From VRUE01 sp963824215 (GTDB lineage Bacteria; Actinomycetota; Thermoleophilia; Solirubrobacterales; 70-9), in NCBI GenBank assembly GCA_963824215.1, contig CAWGOE010000004.1:806001-870000 (forward strand): a stretch of DNA of 64,000 nucleotides, in the 5' to 3' direction. How positions within the stretch are numbered: position 1 is the stretch's first letter; each line of letters opens with the position of its first letter. Under the pieces are notes generated by a model that had not been told where the DNA came from, did no database searches, and saw only the letters and a list, made by a program, of their open reading frames with translations. The position numbers and the translations under genes are program-made. Positions 23,342 to 31,194 of the stretch are shown in pieces.

Positions 23342-24349
23342 ATGCCGAACCTTCCGAAACCACGGCTAAGACGGGCTGCCCGGCGCGATCCGCTCGGCGC
23401 GACGGCTGCTCAGCCTGAGTCCCAGACGCCGAACGTCGAGCAAATCGACTCCTCCGGCCTGCGCTGGGTCAACATCGAGCGCCCCGGCGCGCTCGAGCGC
23501 GGCTGGCTCGAGGCCCACTTCGACTTCCACGCGCTCGACCTCGAGGACGTCCTTTCACGTAATCAGCGGCCGAAGATCGACGTCTACGACGACTACCTCT
23601 TCATCGTCCTCCACTTCCCGATCTTCGACCCCGCGGTCGGCCGTCTCGGCACCGGCGAGCTCGACCTCTTCGTCGGCCCCGGCTATGTGGTGACGATCCC
23701 CAACCAGCCGTTGCAGCCGGTCGAGTACCTCTTCGAGCGCTGCCGGGCGAAGGAGGAGTTGCGCGAGCAGCTCTTCTCGCGCGGCTCCGGCTACCTGCTC
23801 TACCGCCTGGTCGACGACAGCTTCGACTACTGCTTCCCGATGCTGCGCAAGATCGGCAACAAGCTCGACGCACTCGAGGACGACATCTTCGAGGGACGCT
23901 CGGAGGAGGTCGTGCGCGACATCTCCAACGTCAAGCAGGAGATCATCAACTTCCGCAAGGTGATCCGCCCGCAGCGGCCGGTGCTGCGCGATCTGGAGAA
24001 AGTCAAGCAGCGCTACCTGGCGACCGACCTCGACCTGGAGATCTACTTCGACGACATCGTCGACGCCCACGAGCGGATCTGGGACATGCTGGAGAACTAC
24101 AAGGAGGTGGTCGAGGCGCTGGCCGAGACCAACGAGTCGGTGATCTCGCACCGCGTCAACGACATCCTCCGCGTACTCACCTCGATCAGCGTCATCGTCC
24201 TGCCACTGACCCTGATCGCCAGCATCTGGGGGGCGAACGTTCACGTCCCCGGCGAGGGCGACACGACCGCCTTCTGGATCCTGCTCGGATCGATGGTCGC
24301 AATCCTCCTCGCGATGGTCGGCTACTTCCGCAATCGCGGCTGGCTCTGA
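23342..24349 (+). CDS. corA: CorA-family magnesium/divalent cation transporter with altered GMN motif
   Basis: A 335-residue CorA-like channel. A long cytoplasmic N-terminal part ends in the stalk helix (NDILRVLTSISVIVLPLTLI), and two membrane helices follow at about 285-305 and 313-331. The loop between them reads WGANVHVPGE where the family has YGMN, so the GMN selectivity motif is GAN. The first ~35 residues are basic and poorly conserved. No ribosome binding site is seen before ATG 23342, so the start is uncertain. Cation selectivity may differ from magnesium. Confidence 0.88.
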   Translation: MPNLPKPRLRRAARRDPLGATAAQPESQTPNVEQIDSSGLRWVNIERPGALERGWLEAHFDFHALDLEDVLSRNQRPKIDVYDDYLFIVLHFPIFDPAVGRLGTGELDLFVGPGYVVTIPNQPLQPVEYLFERCRAKEELREQLFSRGSGYLLYRLVDDSFDYCFPMLRKIGNKLDALEDDIFEGRSEEVVRDISNVKQEIINFRKVIRPQRPVLRDLEKVKQRYLATDLDLEIYFDDIVDAHERIWDMLENYKEVVEALAETNESVISHRVNDILRVLTSISVIVLPLTLIASIWGANVHVPGEGDTTAFWILLGSMVAILLAMVGYFRNRGWL

Positions 24350-24372
24350 TCAAACGCCGGCCTCCTCCGCTT

Positions 24373-24388
24373 CGCGTCCGGGGGCGGC
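24373..24388. repeat. Left inverted repeat flanking the HIT gene
   Basis: The 16-mer CGCGTCCGGGGGCGGC is repeated exactly in inverse orientation at 24911-24926, so the pair brackets the HIT gene. Confidence 0.55.
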
Positions 24389-24398
24389 TTGGCCTCAA

Positions 24399-24404
24399 TA
24401 GGAT
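24399..24404 (+). promoter_or_regulatory. -10 box of the HIT gene (TAGGAT), leaderless type
   Basis: TAGGAT lies nine bases before GTG 24414; there is no ribosome binding site. Confidence 0.4.
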
Positions 24405-24413
24405 GAGTCGCCT

Positions 24414-24902
24414 GTGGCAAATTTCCGCATCTGGGCGCCCTGGCGCCTTGCCTACGTGAAGGACGCGTCCAAGGACAACGAGCAGGAATGCATCTTCTGC
24501 GCCAAGCCGGCGGCGGATGACGACGTCGCGAACCTGATCGTCCACCGCGGCAAGAGTTGCTTCGTGATCCTCAACCTTTTCCCCTACACCAATGGGCATC
24601 TGATGGTGGCGCCCTACGAGCACATCGGCCGTATCCAGGACCTACCGGCCGAGACGACCGCCGAGATGATGTCGCTCGCCCAGCGCGCGATGTCACGGCT
24701 GGAAGAGATCTACGACCCGCACGGGTACAACGTCGGCTTCAATCAGGGCCGCGTCGCCGGTGCCGGCGTCGAGCACCACATCCACCTGCACGTCGTGCCC
24801 CGCTGGGGCGGCGACACCAACTTCATGCCGGTCATCGCCGACACCAAAGTGATGCCACAGACGCTGAAGGAAAGCTATGAAGCGCTGAAGGGTGCTTTCT
24901 GA
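24414..24902 (+). CDS. HIT-family nucleotide hydrolase/phosphorylase (Ap4A-type)
   Basis: A 162-residue histidine-triad protein. The catalytic triad region is HHIHLHVVPRW, and GYNVGFNQGRVAGAG precedes it. CIFC near residue 26 with downstream His suggests the structural zinc found in actinobacterial Ap4A phosphorylase-like proteins. FVILNLFPYTNGHLMV is the other family block. Substrates of close families are diadenosine polyphosphates; the exact one is not decided by sequence. The start is GTG 24414 (VANFRIWAPWRL). Confidence 0.9.
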   Translation: MANFRIWAPWRLAYVKDASKDNEQECIFCAKPAADDDVANLIVHRGKSCFVILNLFPYTNGHLMVAPYEHIGRIQDLPAETTAEMMSLAQRAMSRLEEIYDPHGYNVGFNQGRVAGAGVEHHIHLHVVPRWGGDTNFMPVIADTKVMPQTLKESYEALKGAF

Positions 24903-24910
24903 TGTGGCCC

Positions 24911-24926
24911 GCCGCCCCCGGACGCG
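24911..24926. repeat. Right inverted repeat flanking the HIT gene
   Basis: Inverse copy of the 16-mer at 24373-24388. Immediately after it, GTCGGGGCCAA (24930-24940) and TTGGCCCCGAC (24957-24967) form a second hairpin before the phosphomannomutase gene. Confidence 0.5.
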
Positions 24927-24990
24927 GGAGTCGGGGCCAATCCATATCTGATTCTCTTGGCCCCGACGGGAGCAGAGGAGGCGGCGGTTG

Positions 24991-26346
24991 ATGTCGATCT
25001 TCAAGGCGTACGACATCCGTGGCCTGCACGGCGCCGAGATGGACGAGACGACGGCGCTCGCGATCGGGCGCGCCTTCGCCCGCGTCCTGGCGCGGCTGCG
25101 CGACAAGGATCCCGGGGAGCTGCGGGTCGGCCTCGGCCGCGACATGCGCCTGACCGCGCCGGCGATGGCGGCAAAGCTGCGCGAGGGGTTGATCCTCGAG
25201 GGAGCAACCGTGCTCGATGCCGGCATGGTCGCCACCGAGATGCTCTACCACCTGGTCGGGGCCCGCCAGCTCGATGGCGGCGCGATGGTCACCGCCTCGC
25301 ACAACCCCAAGGCCTATACGGGAGTCAAGCTGGTCCGCGAGGGGGCGCTGGCACTCTCCGGTGACGCCGGCATCGGCGACGTGCAGCGCGAGATCGAGGC
25401 TGGCCTCGGTGCCGCCCCGGGCGGCGGCACCTTCGAGGAGGTTGATGTCTGGGACGAATACCACGAGCACGCCCTCTCCTTCATCGACGCCAGCGCCGTG
25501 CATCCGCTCAAGGTGGTTGTCGACGGCGGCAACGGGATGGCTGGGCCGATGGTTGGGCCGATCCTGCACAGGCTGGGGGTCGAGCTCGACGAGATGTATT
25601 TCGAGCCCAACGGCGAGTTCCCCGACCACGAGCCGAACCCGCTGCTGCCCGAGAATCGCAAGCTGATCGAAGAGCACGTGCGCGAGGCCGGCGCCGATCT
25701 CGGCATCGCCTGGGACGGCGACGCCGACCGTTGTTTCTTCATCGACGGCGAGGGCTCCTTTTGCGACGGCGACTTCGTCTGTGCCCTGCTCGCCCGCGCC
25801 GCGCTGGTCAAAAAGCCAGGCGGGACGATCCTCTATGACCCACGCTCCAGCCGCGCCGTACCAGACCTCGTCGTCGCCGAGGGCGGGCGCTCCGAGCTCT
25901 CGCGGGTCGGCCACGCCTTCTTCAAGATTCGCATGCGCGAGGAGGGCGCCGTCTTCGGCGGCGAGGTCTCCGGCCACTACTACTTCAGCGATTTCTGGTG
26001 CGCTGACTCCGGGACGATCCCGGCCCTGCTGATGCTCGAATTGCTCTCCAAAGACGGGCGCTCGTTGGCAGAGCTGATGGCCGAGTTCCGCTCTCGCTAC
26101 TTCATCTCCGGCGAGATCAACTCGGAGGTCGCCGATCAGGGGGCGAAGATGGAGGAGATCGCCGAGCGTTACGCCGACGGCCAGATCACCACCCTTGATG
26201 GAGTCTCGATCGACTATCCCGAGTGGCACTTCAACGTGCGGCCCTCCAATACCGAGCCGCTGCTGCGCCTCAACCTCGAGTCGCTCGTCTCACGCGAGGA
26301 CATGGAGGCGAAACGCGACGAAGTCCTGGGGCTAATCCGGGCGTGA
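24991..26346 (+). CDS. manB: Phosphomannomutase/phosphoglucomutase
   Basis: A 451-residue alpha-D-phosphohexomutase that interconverts sugar 1- and 6-phosphates, feeding nucleotide sugar and cell-envelope synthesis. It begins MSIFKAYDIRG. The phosphoserine loop is VTASHNPKAYTGVK, the magnesium site DGDADR, the sugar loop GGEVSGHYYF, and the phosphate site RPSNTEPLLRL. The start is ATG 24991 with GGAGG about ten bases upstream; a TTG one codon earlier is not needed. It overlaps the next gene by four bases. Confidence 0.94.
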   Translation: MSIFKAYDIRGLHGAEMDETTALAIGRAFARVLARLRDKDPGELRVGLGRDMRLTAPAMAAKLREGLILEGATVLDAGMVATEMLYHLVGARQLDGGAMVTASHNPKAYTGVKLVREGALALSGDAGIGDVQREIEAGLGAAPGGGTFEEVDVWDEYHEHALSFIDASAVHPLKVVVDGGNGMAGPMVGPILHRLGVELDEMYFEPNGEFPDHEPNPLLPENRKLIEEHVREAGADLGIAWDGDADRCFFIDGEGSFCDGDFVCALLARAALVKKPGGTILYDPRSSRAVPDLVVAEGGRSELSRVGHAFFKIRMREEGAVFGGEVSGHYYFSDFWCADSGTIPALLMLELLSKDGRSLAELMAEFRSRYFISGEINSEVADQGAKMEEIAERYADGQITTLDGVSIDYPEWHFNVRPSNTEPLLRLNLESLVSREDMEAKRDEVLGLIRA

Positions 26347-27350
26347 CCGAGTTGACCCCGGAGGGGGCGCTGAAGCAGGCCGCTCTGGCCGGCATCCACC
26401 CTCTCCGCATTCCCACCCCCTTCGCCGTCGGCAGGGTCAACTGCTACCTGCTCGAGGACGACCCGCTGACCCTGATCGACACCGGTCCCAACTCGGGCAA
26501 AGCGCTCGACGAGTTGCAGGGACAGCTCGGCGAGCGCGGCTACTCGATCGACGACCTCGAGCTTGTCATCCTCACCCACCAGCACATCGACCACCTCGGC
26601 CTTGTCGAGATCATCGTCGAGCACTCAGGCGCCGAGGTCGCCGCGCTCGGCCTCGCCGCCAAGCGGCTGGCGAACTTCGCCGACGATGCAGAGGAGGAGG
26701 ATCGGTTCGCGGTCGATCTAATGCTGCGCAACGGCATCCCCCAGGAGGTCGCCTTCGCGCTGCAGAGCGTCTCGCGCAGCTTTCGTGGCTGGGGCGCGCG
26801 GGCCGAGGTTACGCGGCCTCTCGAAGACGGTGAGGAGCTCGCCCTTCGCGACCGCGCGCTGCAGGTTCTGCACCGCCCCGGTCACAGCCCTTCCGACACC
26901 GTCTTCTGGGATGAGCGGCGTCGCATCCTGATCGCCGCCGATCACCTGATCGCCCACATCTCCTCCAACCCGCTGATCACCCGCCCCCTCGACGGCTCCT
27001 CCCAGCGCACCCAAGCGCTCGTGACCTACATCGAGTCGATGAAGAAGACCCGCGAGATGCCAGCCGAGATCGTCCTCTCCGGCCACGGCGAGCCGATCAC
27101 CGACCACGTCGCCCTGATCGACGATCGCCTCGCCAAGCACGAGCGTCGCAAAGAGAAGATCTACGGCCTGATCGCCGAGCGGCCGCGTACCGGCTACGAG
27201 ATAGCCCAGGCGATCTGGGGCGACGTCGCCGTCACCCAGGCATTCCTCACCCTCTCGGAGGTGATCGGGCACACCGACCTGCTCCTCAACGAGGGCCGGG
27301 TGCGCGAAGCGCAGGACGGCGAAGTGGTCCGCTACGAGGCGGCGAGGTAG
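26343..27350 (+). CDS. Metallo-beta-lactamase fold hydrolase with C-terminal winged helix
   Basis: A 335-residue MBL-fold protein. Zinc ligands are in LTHQHIDHLG, in LHRPGHSPSD and in ILIAADHLI, with a final His in VLSGHGEP. After the hydrolase domain a helical segment (RRKEKIYGLIAERPRTGYEIAQAIWG) resembles the winged helix found in LACTB2-like and similar MBL proteins. The GTG start at 26343 overlaps the manB stop (GTGA); the frame upstream lies inside manB. Substrate unknown. Confidence 0.88.
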   Translation: MTELTPEGALKQAALAGIHPLRIPTPFAVGRVNCYLLEDDPLTLIDTGPNSGKALDELQGQLGERGYSIDDLELVILTHQHIDHLGLVEIIVEHSGAEVAALGLAAKRLANFADDAEEEDRFAVDLMLRNGIPQEVAFALQSVSRSFRGWGARAEVTRPLEDGEELALRDRALQVLHRPGHSPSDTVFWDERRRILIAADHLIAHISSNPLITRPLDGSSQRTQALVTYIESMKKTREMPAEIVLSGHGEPITDHVALIDDRLAKHERRKEKIYGLIAERPRTGYEIAQAIWGDVAVTQAFLTLSEVIGHTDLLLNEGRVREAQDGEVVRYEAAR

Positions 27351-27966
27351 CGCGCGGCGGACGCGGCAGGTAGGTCCCACGCGAGCGGAACTCAGGGCAG
27401 GCGCTGGGCACGTATGGGCCGAGGCGAATCTGCGCTTCGAAGACGACGTAGTAGCGAGCGCCGACGGCCAGGTCCCGCTCCAGCTTCCAGAGCAAGCGCC
27501 CGCTCCCAGGTCGTGGTTCCGCCTTCAAGGTCCGCGAGACCGCCTTATCGGGCCCCGACATTGCCCTGTAGACCGTCAGCCGGCGGGCGCCATCGGCGAA
27601 CTGGCGGTTACCGAGAAGGCAGGCGAACTCCTCCCCTTCGGCCTCGACCGGCATCGAAGCGGCGCCATAGAGGAACTTCCTCTCCCGGTTGTAGCCAATC
27701 GTCGCGTACCCGGCGTAGGGCCCAGCTAGGCCCTCGCAGGCAACACCGTCGCCGTCATCGTCGAGGCCGCGAATGTTTCGCGACGGCGTGCCGCCGAGCG
27801 CGACGAAGCGCTCCTGCGCATCGGCCTGGCTCGCAAACGAGCGACACGATGCAGGCGGTTTCTCGGCTCCACCCGCAACCGCGGCCCAGATCGCCAGCGC
27901 GGCAACCGTCGAGGCGATCGCAAATGTCGACGCGTGTCGCAAGGGAACAGCTCGCACAATACCCAC
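27286..27966 (-). CDS. Secreted protein with Excalibur calcium-binding domain
   Basis: About 226 residues. A hydrophobic N-terminal segment (STFAIASTVAALAIWAAVAGG) is a signal peptide or anchor. The Excalibur domain follows: CRSF near its start, then DDDGDGVACE, the Asp-rich calcium loop with its Cys pair. The C-terminal half is unassigned, with a second Cys pair and an Arg/Pro-rich end. The 3' end overlaps the convergent hydrolase by 65 bases. GTG 27966 is the most upstream start that avoids the divergent lipid kinase; GTG 27957 is an alternative. Confidence 0.8.
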   Translation of the reverse strand: MGIVRAVPLRHASTFAIASTVAALAIWAAVAGGAEKPPASCRSFASQADAQERFVALGGTPSRNIRGLDDDGDGVACEGLAGPYAGYATIGYNRERKFLYGAASMPVEAEGEEFACLLGNRQFADGARRLTVYRAMSGPDKAVSRTLKAEPRPGSGRLLWKLERDLAVGARYYVVFEAQIRLGPYVPSACPEFRSRGTYLPRPPRATSPPRSGPLRRPALRAPGPR

Positions 27967-27973
27967 GGGCGCA

Positions 27974-27979
27974 TAGATT
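27974..27979 (+). promoter_or_regulatory. -10 box of the lipid kinase gene (TAGATT), leaderless type
   Basis: TAGATT lies nine bases before ATG 27989 and no ribosome binding site is present. Confidence 0.45.
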
Positions 27980-27988
27980 GCAGCTCCG

Positions 27989-28957
27989 ATGGTCCGACTC
28001 GGATCCGCAAGAAAGCCCGCCAAGAAGCGGATGCTGCTGATCGTCAATCCCTATGCGACGACGGTCTCCGACCGCCTCAAGAATCTCGTTGTCTATGCCC
28101 TACAGGGCCGCTATGAGGTCGAGACCGTTGCCACCGAGGCACAGAACCATGCGACCGAGATCGGGCGAGAGGTGCGCGATCACGGCTACGACATAGTCGT
28201 CGCCTTCGGCGGCGACGGCACCTTGAACGAGGTCGCCAACGGGCTCACCGGAACCGACGTGCCGGTCTCGGTGCTGCCGGGCGGCTCGACCAACGTCGTC
28301 TGCCGCACCCTGGGCATCCCCAACGACGTCGTTGACGCAACCGAGCACCTGCTGGCGCTGGTCGACGAATGGGCGCCGCGCAAGATTGACCTTGGCGCGG
28401 TCGATGACCGTCACTTCGTCTTCTCCTGCGGAGTCGGCATCGACGCCACCGTGGTCAAGCGGGTCGACGCCCATCCCCGCCTCAAGTCGCGCGCCGGGCC
28501 GTACTACTACAGCTGGGCGGCGATCTCGGCCTTTTACCGCAACTACATCGTCAACCCGGTCAGGCTGCGGGTCGTGATTGACGGCAAGACGAGTGAGGGA
28601 ATCACCGCGCTGGCCCAGAACTCCGACCCCTTCACCTACTTTGCCAGCCGCCCGATCAGGGTGTGCGAGGGGGTCGAGATCGATGACGGCACGCTCTCGC
28701 TCGGCGTGCTCAAGCGGGCAGCCCAGCGCGACATGCCGACCCTGATTCCACGCCTCTTCAGCGATAAGCGCCCAGCCGCCCGCCACCGCCAGATCGAGCA
28801 CTTCGAAGGGGTCAGAGCGGCGAGCGTCAACTCGATCTCGGAGACCAGGGACGGTGTCGTCCGACCCTTCCCGATCCAGGTCGACGGCGACTACATCGGC
28901 GAGCGCACGCACTTGGACCTGCGGGTGGCCCCCGGAGCGCTTACCGTGATTGCCTGA
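27989..28957 (+). CDS. Diacylglycerol kinase family lipid kinase (YegS/DgkB-like)
   Basis: A 322-residue DAGK-catalytic-fold kinase that phosphorylates a lipid alcohol, returning diacylglycerol to phosphatidate or acting on a related lipid. VNPYATT opens the fold, and the nucleotide loop is AFGGDGTLNEVANGL, followed by LPGGSTNVVCRTLGIP. The C-terminal half has QVDGDYIGERTHLDLRV. Convergent with rsh without a gap; no terminator is visible between them. The lipid substrate is not determined. Confidence 0.9.
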   Translation: MVRLGSARKPAKKRMLLIVNPYATTVSDRLKNLVVYALQGRYEVETVATEAQNHATEIGREVRDHGYDIVVAFGGDGTLNEVANGLTGTDVPVSVLPGGSTNVVCRTLGIPNDVVDATEHLLALVDEWAPRKIDLGAVDDRHFVFSCGVGIDATVVKRVDAHPRLKSRAGPYYYSWAAISAFYRNYIVNPVRLRVVIDGKTSEGITALAQNSDPFTYFASRPIRVCEGVEIDDGTLSLGVLKRAAQRDMPTLIPRLFSDKRPAARHRQIEHFEGVRAASVNSISETRDGVVRPFPIQVDGDYIGERTHLDLRVAPGALTVIA

Positions 28958-31162
28958 TTAGCTCGTTGGCGTAATGCGGTAGGCGTCGAAGACGCTTTCC
29001 ACGTTGCGCAGGCGCGAGATGCACTGCTTCAGCTGCTCGGTGTCGCCGACCTCGACCACGAAGCGGTTTTTCACCATCGGGTGCTTGGTCATGCAGCTGG
29101 CGCCGAGGATATTGATCCCGGCCTCCGAGAAGGTGCGCGAGAGATCCTCGAGCAGGCGGGTTCGGTCATAAGCGTCGATCTGGAGTTCAACCCTGTAGGA
29201 GGACTCGTTCTCCCCCTCCCAGGCGACCTCGACGAAGCGTTCCGGCGACTTCATCAGCGCCTTCACGTTCTTGCAATCGGCGCGGTGGATGGTTATGCCT
29301 CGTCCGAGCGAGACGTAGCCGGCGATCGTGTCTCCCGGCACGGGCCGGCAGCACTTGGCGAGGCGCACGGCGATGTTGTCGGCGCCCTTGACCCTGATCC
29401 CGTAGTTGGATGCGTCCTTGGTCCGGCGTGCCTTGTCCTCGCGCGCGCCCTCGAAGCCGATCGGCTGCTCGTCCTCAACCGCCTCGCCCTCTTTGAGGCG
29501 CTGCATCAGCTTGTTGGCGATGGCCTTGGTCGAGACCTTGCCCTGACCGAGGGCGATGTAAAAGTCGGTCGCCTTGCGGAAGCCCATCTCCTTGATCACC
29601 TGCGCCAGTAGCGGCGACATCACCAGCTTCTGCATCGGCAGGCCGCGCTTGCGCAGCGCCTCCTCCAGTGCCTCGCGGCCCTTCTGCTCGGCGTCCTCTC
29701 GCCGTTCCTCCCTGAAGAAAGCGCGGATCTTGTTGCGGGCGCGGCTGGTCCGCACCAATTTCAGCCAGTCGCGCGAGGGGCCGCGGTTCTGCTTCGCGGT
29801 CAGCACCTCGACGATGTCGCCTGAGCGCAGCTGGTAGTGCAGCGGCACGATCGAGCCGTTTACCTTCGCCCCGACACAGCGGTGGCCGACGTCGGTGTGA
29901 ACCGCGTAGGCGAAGTCGAGCGGGGTCGAGCCGGCGGAGAGGTTCTTGACCTCACCCTTTGGCGTGAAGACGAAGACCTCGTCCTCGAACAGGTCGACCT
30001 TCAGCGACTCGAGGAACTCGGCCGGATCCTGCTCGCCCTCGGCCTCGACCAGCTGCCGCAACCAGGTCATCTTCTCGCGCTGCGGGTCGCCGGCGCCGCC
30101 CTCTTTGTAGGCGACGTGGGCGGCGATCCCGTACTCGGCCAGCTTGTGCATCTCACCGGTGCGGATCTGGATCTCCAGCGGCTTTCCTTCCGGTCCGATC
30201 ACCGTCGTGTGCAGTGCCTGGTACATGTTGGCCTTCGGCATCGCGACGAAGTCCTTGAAGCGTCCGGGCAGTGGCTTCCAGAGCGAGTGGATCACGCCGA
30301 TCGCGCCGTAGCAGTCCTTGACCGAGCCGACGATCACCCGCATCGCGGTCAGGTCGAAGATCTCGTTGAACTCACGGCCCTTCTTCGTCATCTTCGTGTA
30401 GATCGAGTAGAAGTGCTTGGCCCGGCCCGAGATCTCGGCCGCGATGCCAACCGCCTGCAGCTCCTCGCCGAGGAACTCACCGGCCTGGCTGACGTAGACC
30501 TCGCGCTCGTCGCGCTGCTGGGCGACGAGCTGCTTGATCTCCTTGTACTTGCGCGGGTGCAGGGTGGCGAAGGCGAGGTCCTCGAGCTCCCATTTGATCG
30601 CGTGGATACCGAGCCGGTGGGCCAGCGGCGCGTAGATCTCGAGCGTCTCGCGCGACTTCAGCATCTGCTTCTGCTTCGGCAGCGCGCCGAGGGTGCGCAT
30701 GTTGTGGAGACGATCCGCCAGCTTGATCAGGATCACCCTGACGTCGGTGGCCATCGCCACCATCATCTTGCGGTAGTTCTCGGCCTGCCGCTCGTCGCGG
30801 CTCTCGAAGGTCATCCCGGTCAGCTTGGTGACGCCGTCGACCAGCTGGGCGATCTCCTCGCCGAACTCGGTCCGGATCTCTTCCAGGCTGGCGCTCGTGT
30901 CCTCGACCGTGTCGTGGAGCAGCGCCGCGCAGAGCGTCTCGGTATCGAGACGCATACCGGCGCAGATCTGGGCGACGCCAACTGGGTGGGTGATGAACTC
31001 ATCGCCGGAGCGACGCAGCTGATCGGCGTGTCGGTCGCAGGCGAAGTCGAAGGCGCGGGTCAGAGCGGCGCGGTCGATCGTCGCGACCGCGACCGCGGTC
31101 CCGCCACCATTGGATCCAGAGTCGTGCTCGTGCTCCGTCGCAGAGTCGAACTCCTCGACCAC
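28958..31162 (-). CDS. rsh: Bifunctional (p)ppGpp synthetase/hydrolase (Rsh/RelA/SpoT)
   Basis: Makes and degrades the stringent-response alarmone (p)ppGpp. The 734-residue protein has an intact hydrolase HD domain (LLHDTVEDTSASLEEI), a synthetase domain (YQALHTTVIGPEGKP and RVIVGSVKDCYGAIG), a TGS domain (VFTPKGEVKNLSAGSTPLDFAYAVH), and RIS and ACT domains at the C-terminus. All parts look complete. The start is GTG 31162; a Ser/Glu/His-rich 28-residue lead precedes the HD domain. It follows recJ by 32 bases in the long minus-strand cluster. Confidence 0.96.
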   Translation of the reverse strand: MVEEFDSATEHEHDSGSNGGGTAVAVATIDRAALTRAFDFACDRHADQLRRSGDEFITHPVGVAQICAGMRLDTETLCAALLHDTVEDTSASLEEIRTEFGEEIAQLVDGVTKLTGMTFESRDERQAENYRKMMVAMATDVRVILIKLADRLHNMRTLGALPKQKQMLKSRETLEIYAPLAHRLGIHAIKWELEDLAFATLHPRKYKEIKQLVAQQRDEREVYVSQAGEFLGEELQAVGIAAEISGRAKHFYSIYTKMTKKGREFNEIFDLTAMRVIVGSVKDCYGAIGVIHSLWKPLPGRFKDFVAMPKANMYQALHTTVIGPEGKPLEIQIRTGEMHKLAEYGIAAHVAYKEGGAGDPQREKMTWLRQLVEAEGEQDPAEFLESLKVDLFEDEVFVFTPKGEVKNLSAGSTPLDFAYAVHTDVGHRCVGAKVNGSIVPLHYQLRSGDIVEVLTAKQNRGPSRDWLKLVRTSRARNKIRAFFREERREDAEQKGREALEEALRKRGLPMQKLVMSPLLAQVIKEMGFRKATDFYIALGQGKVSTKAIANKLMQRLKEGEAVEDEQPIGFEGAREDKARRTKDASNYGIRVKGADNIAVRLAKCCRPVPGDTIAGYVSLGRGITIHRADCKNVKALMKSPERFVEVAWEGENESSYRVELQIDAYDRTRLLEDLSRTFSEAGINILGASCMTKHPMVKNRFVVEVGDTEQLKQCISRLRNVESVFDAYRITPTS

Positions 31163-31194
31163 GGCGAAGAGGTCGGCGAGGAGCTCGCGCTGCT

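Noticed and set aside
24930..24967. Intrinsic terminator after the HIT gene
   Set aside because: The hairpin is followed by GGGAGC, with no T tract on either strand.
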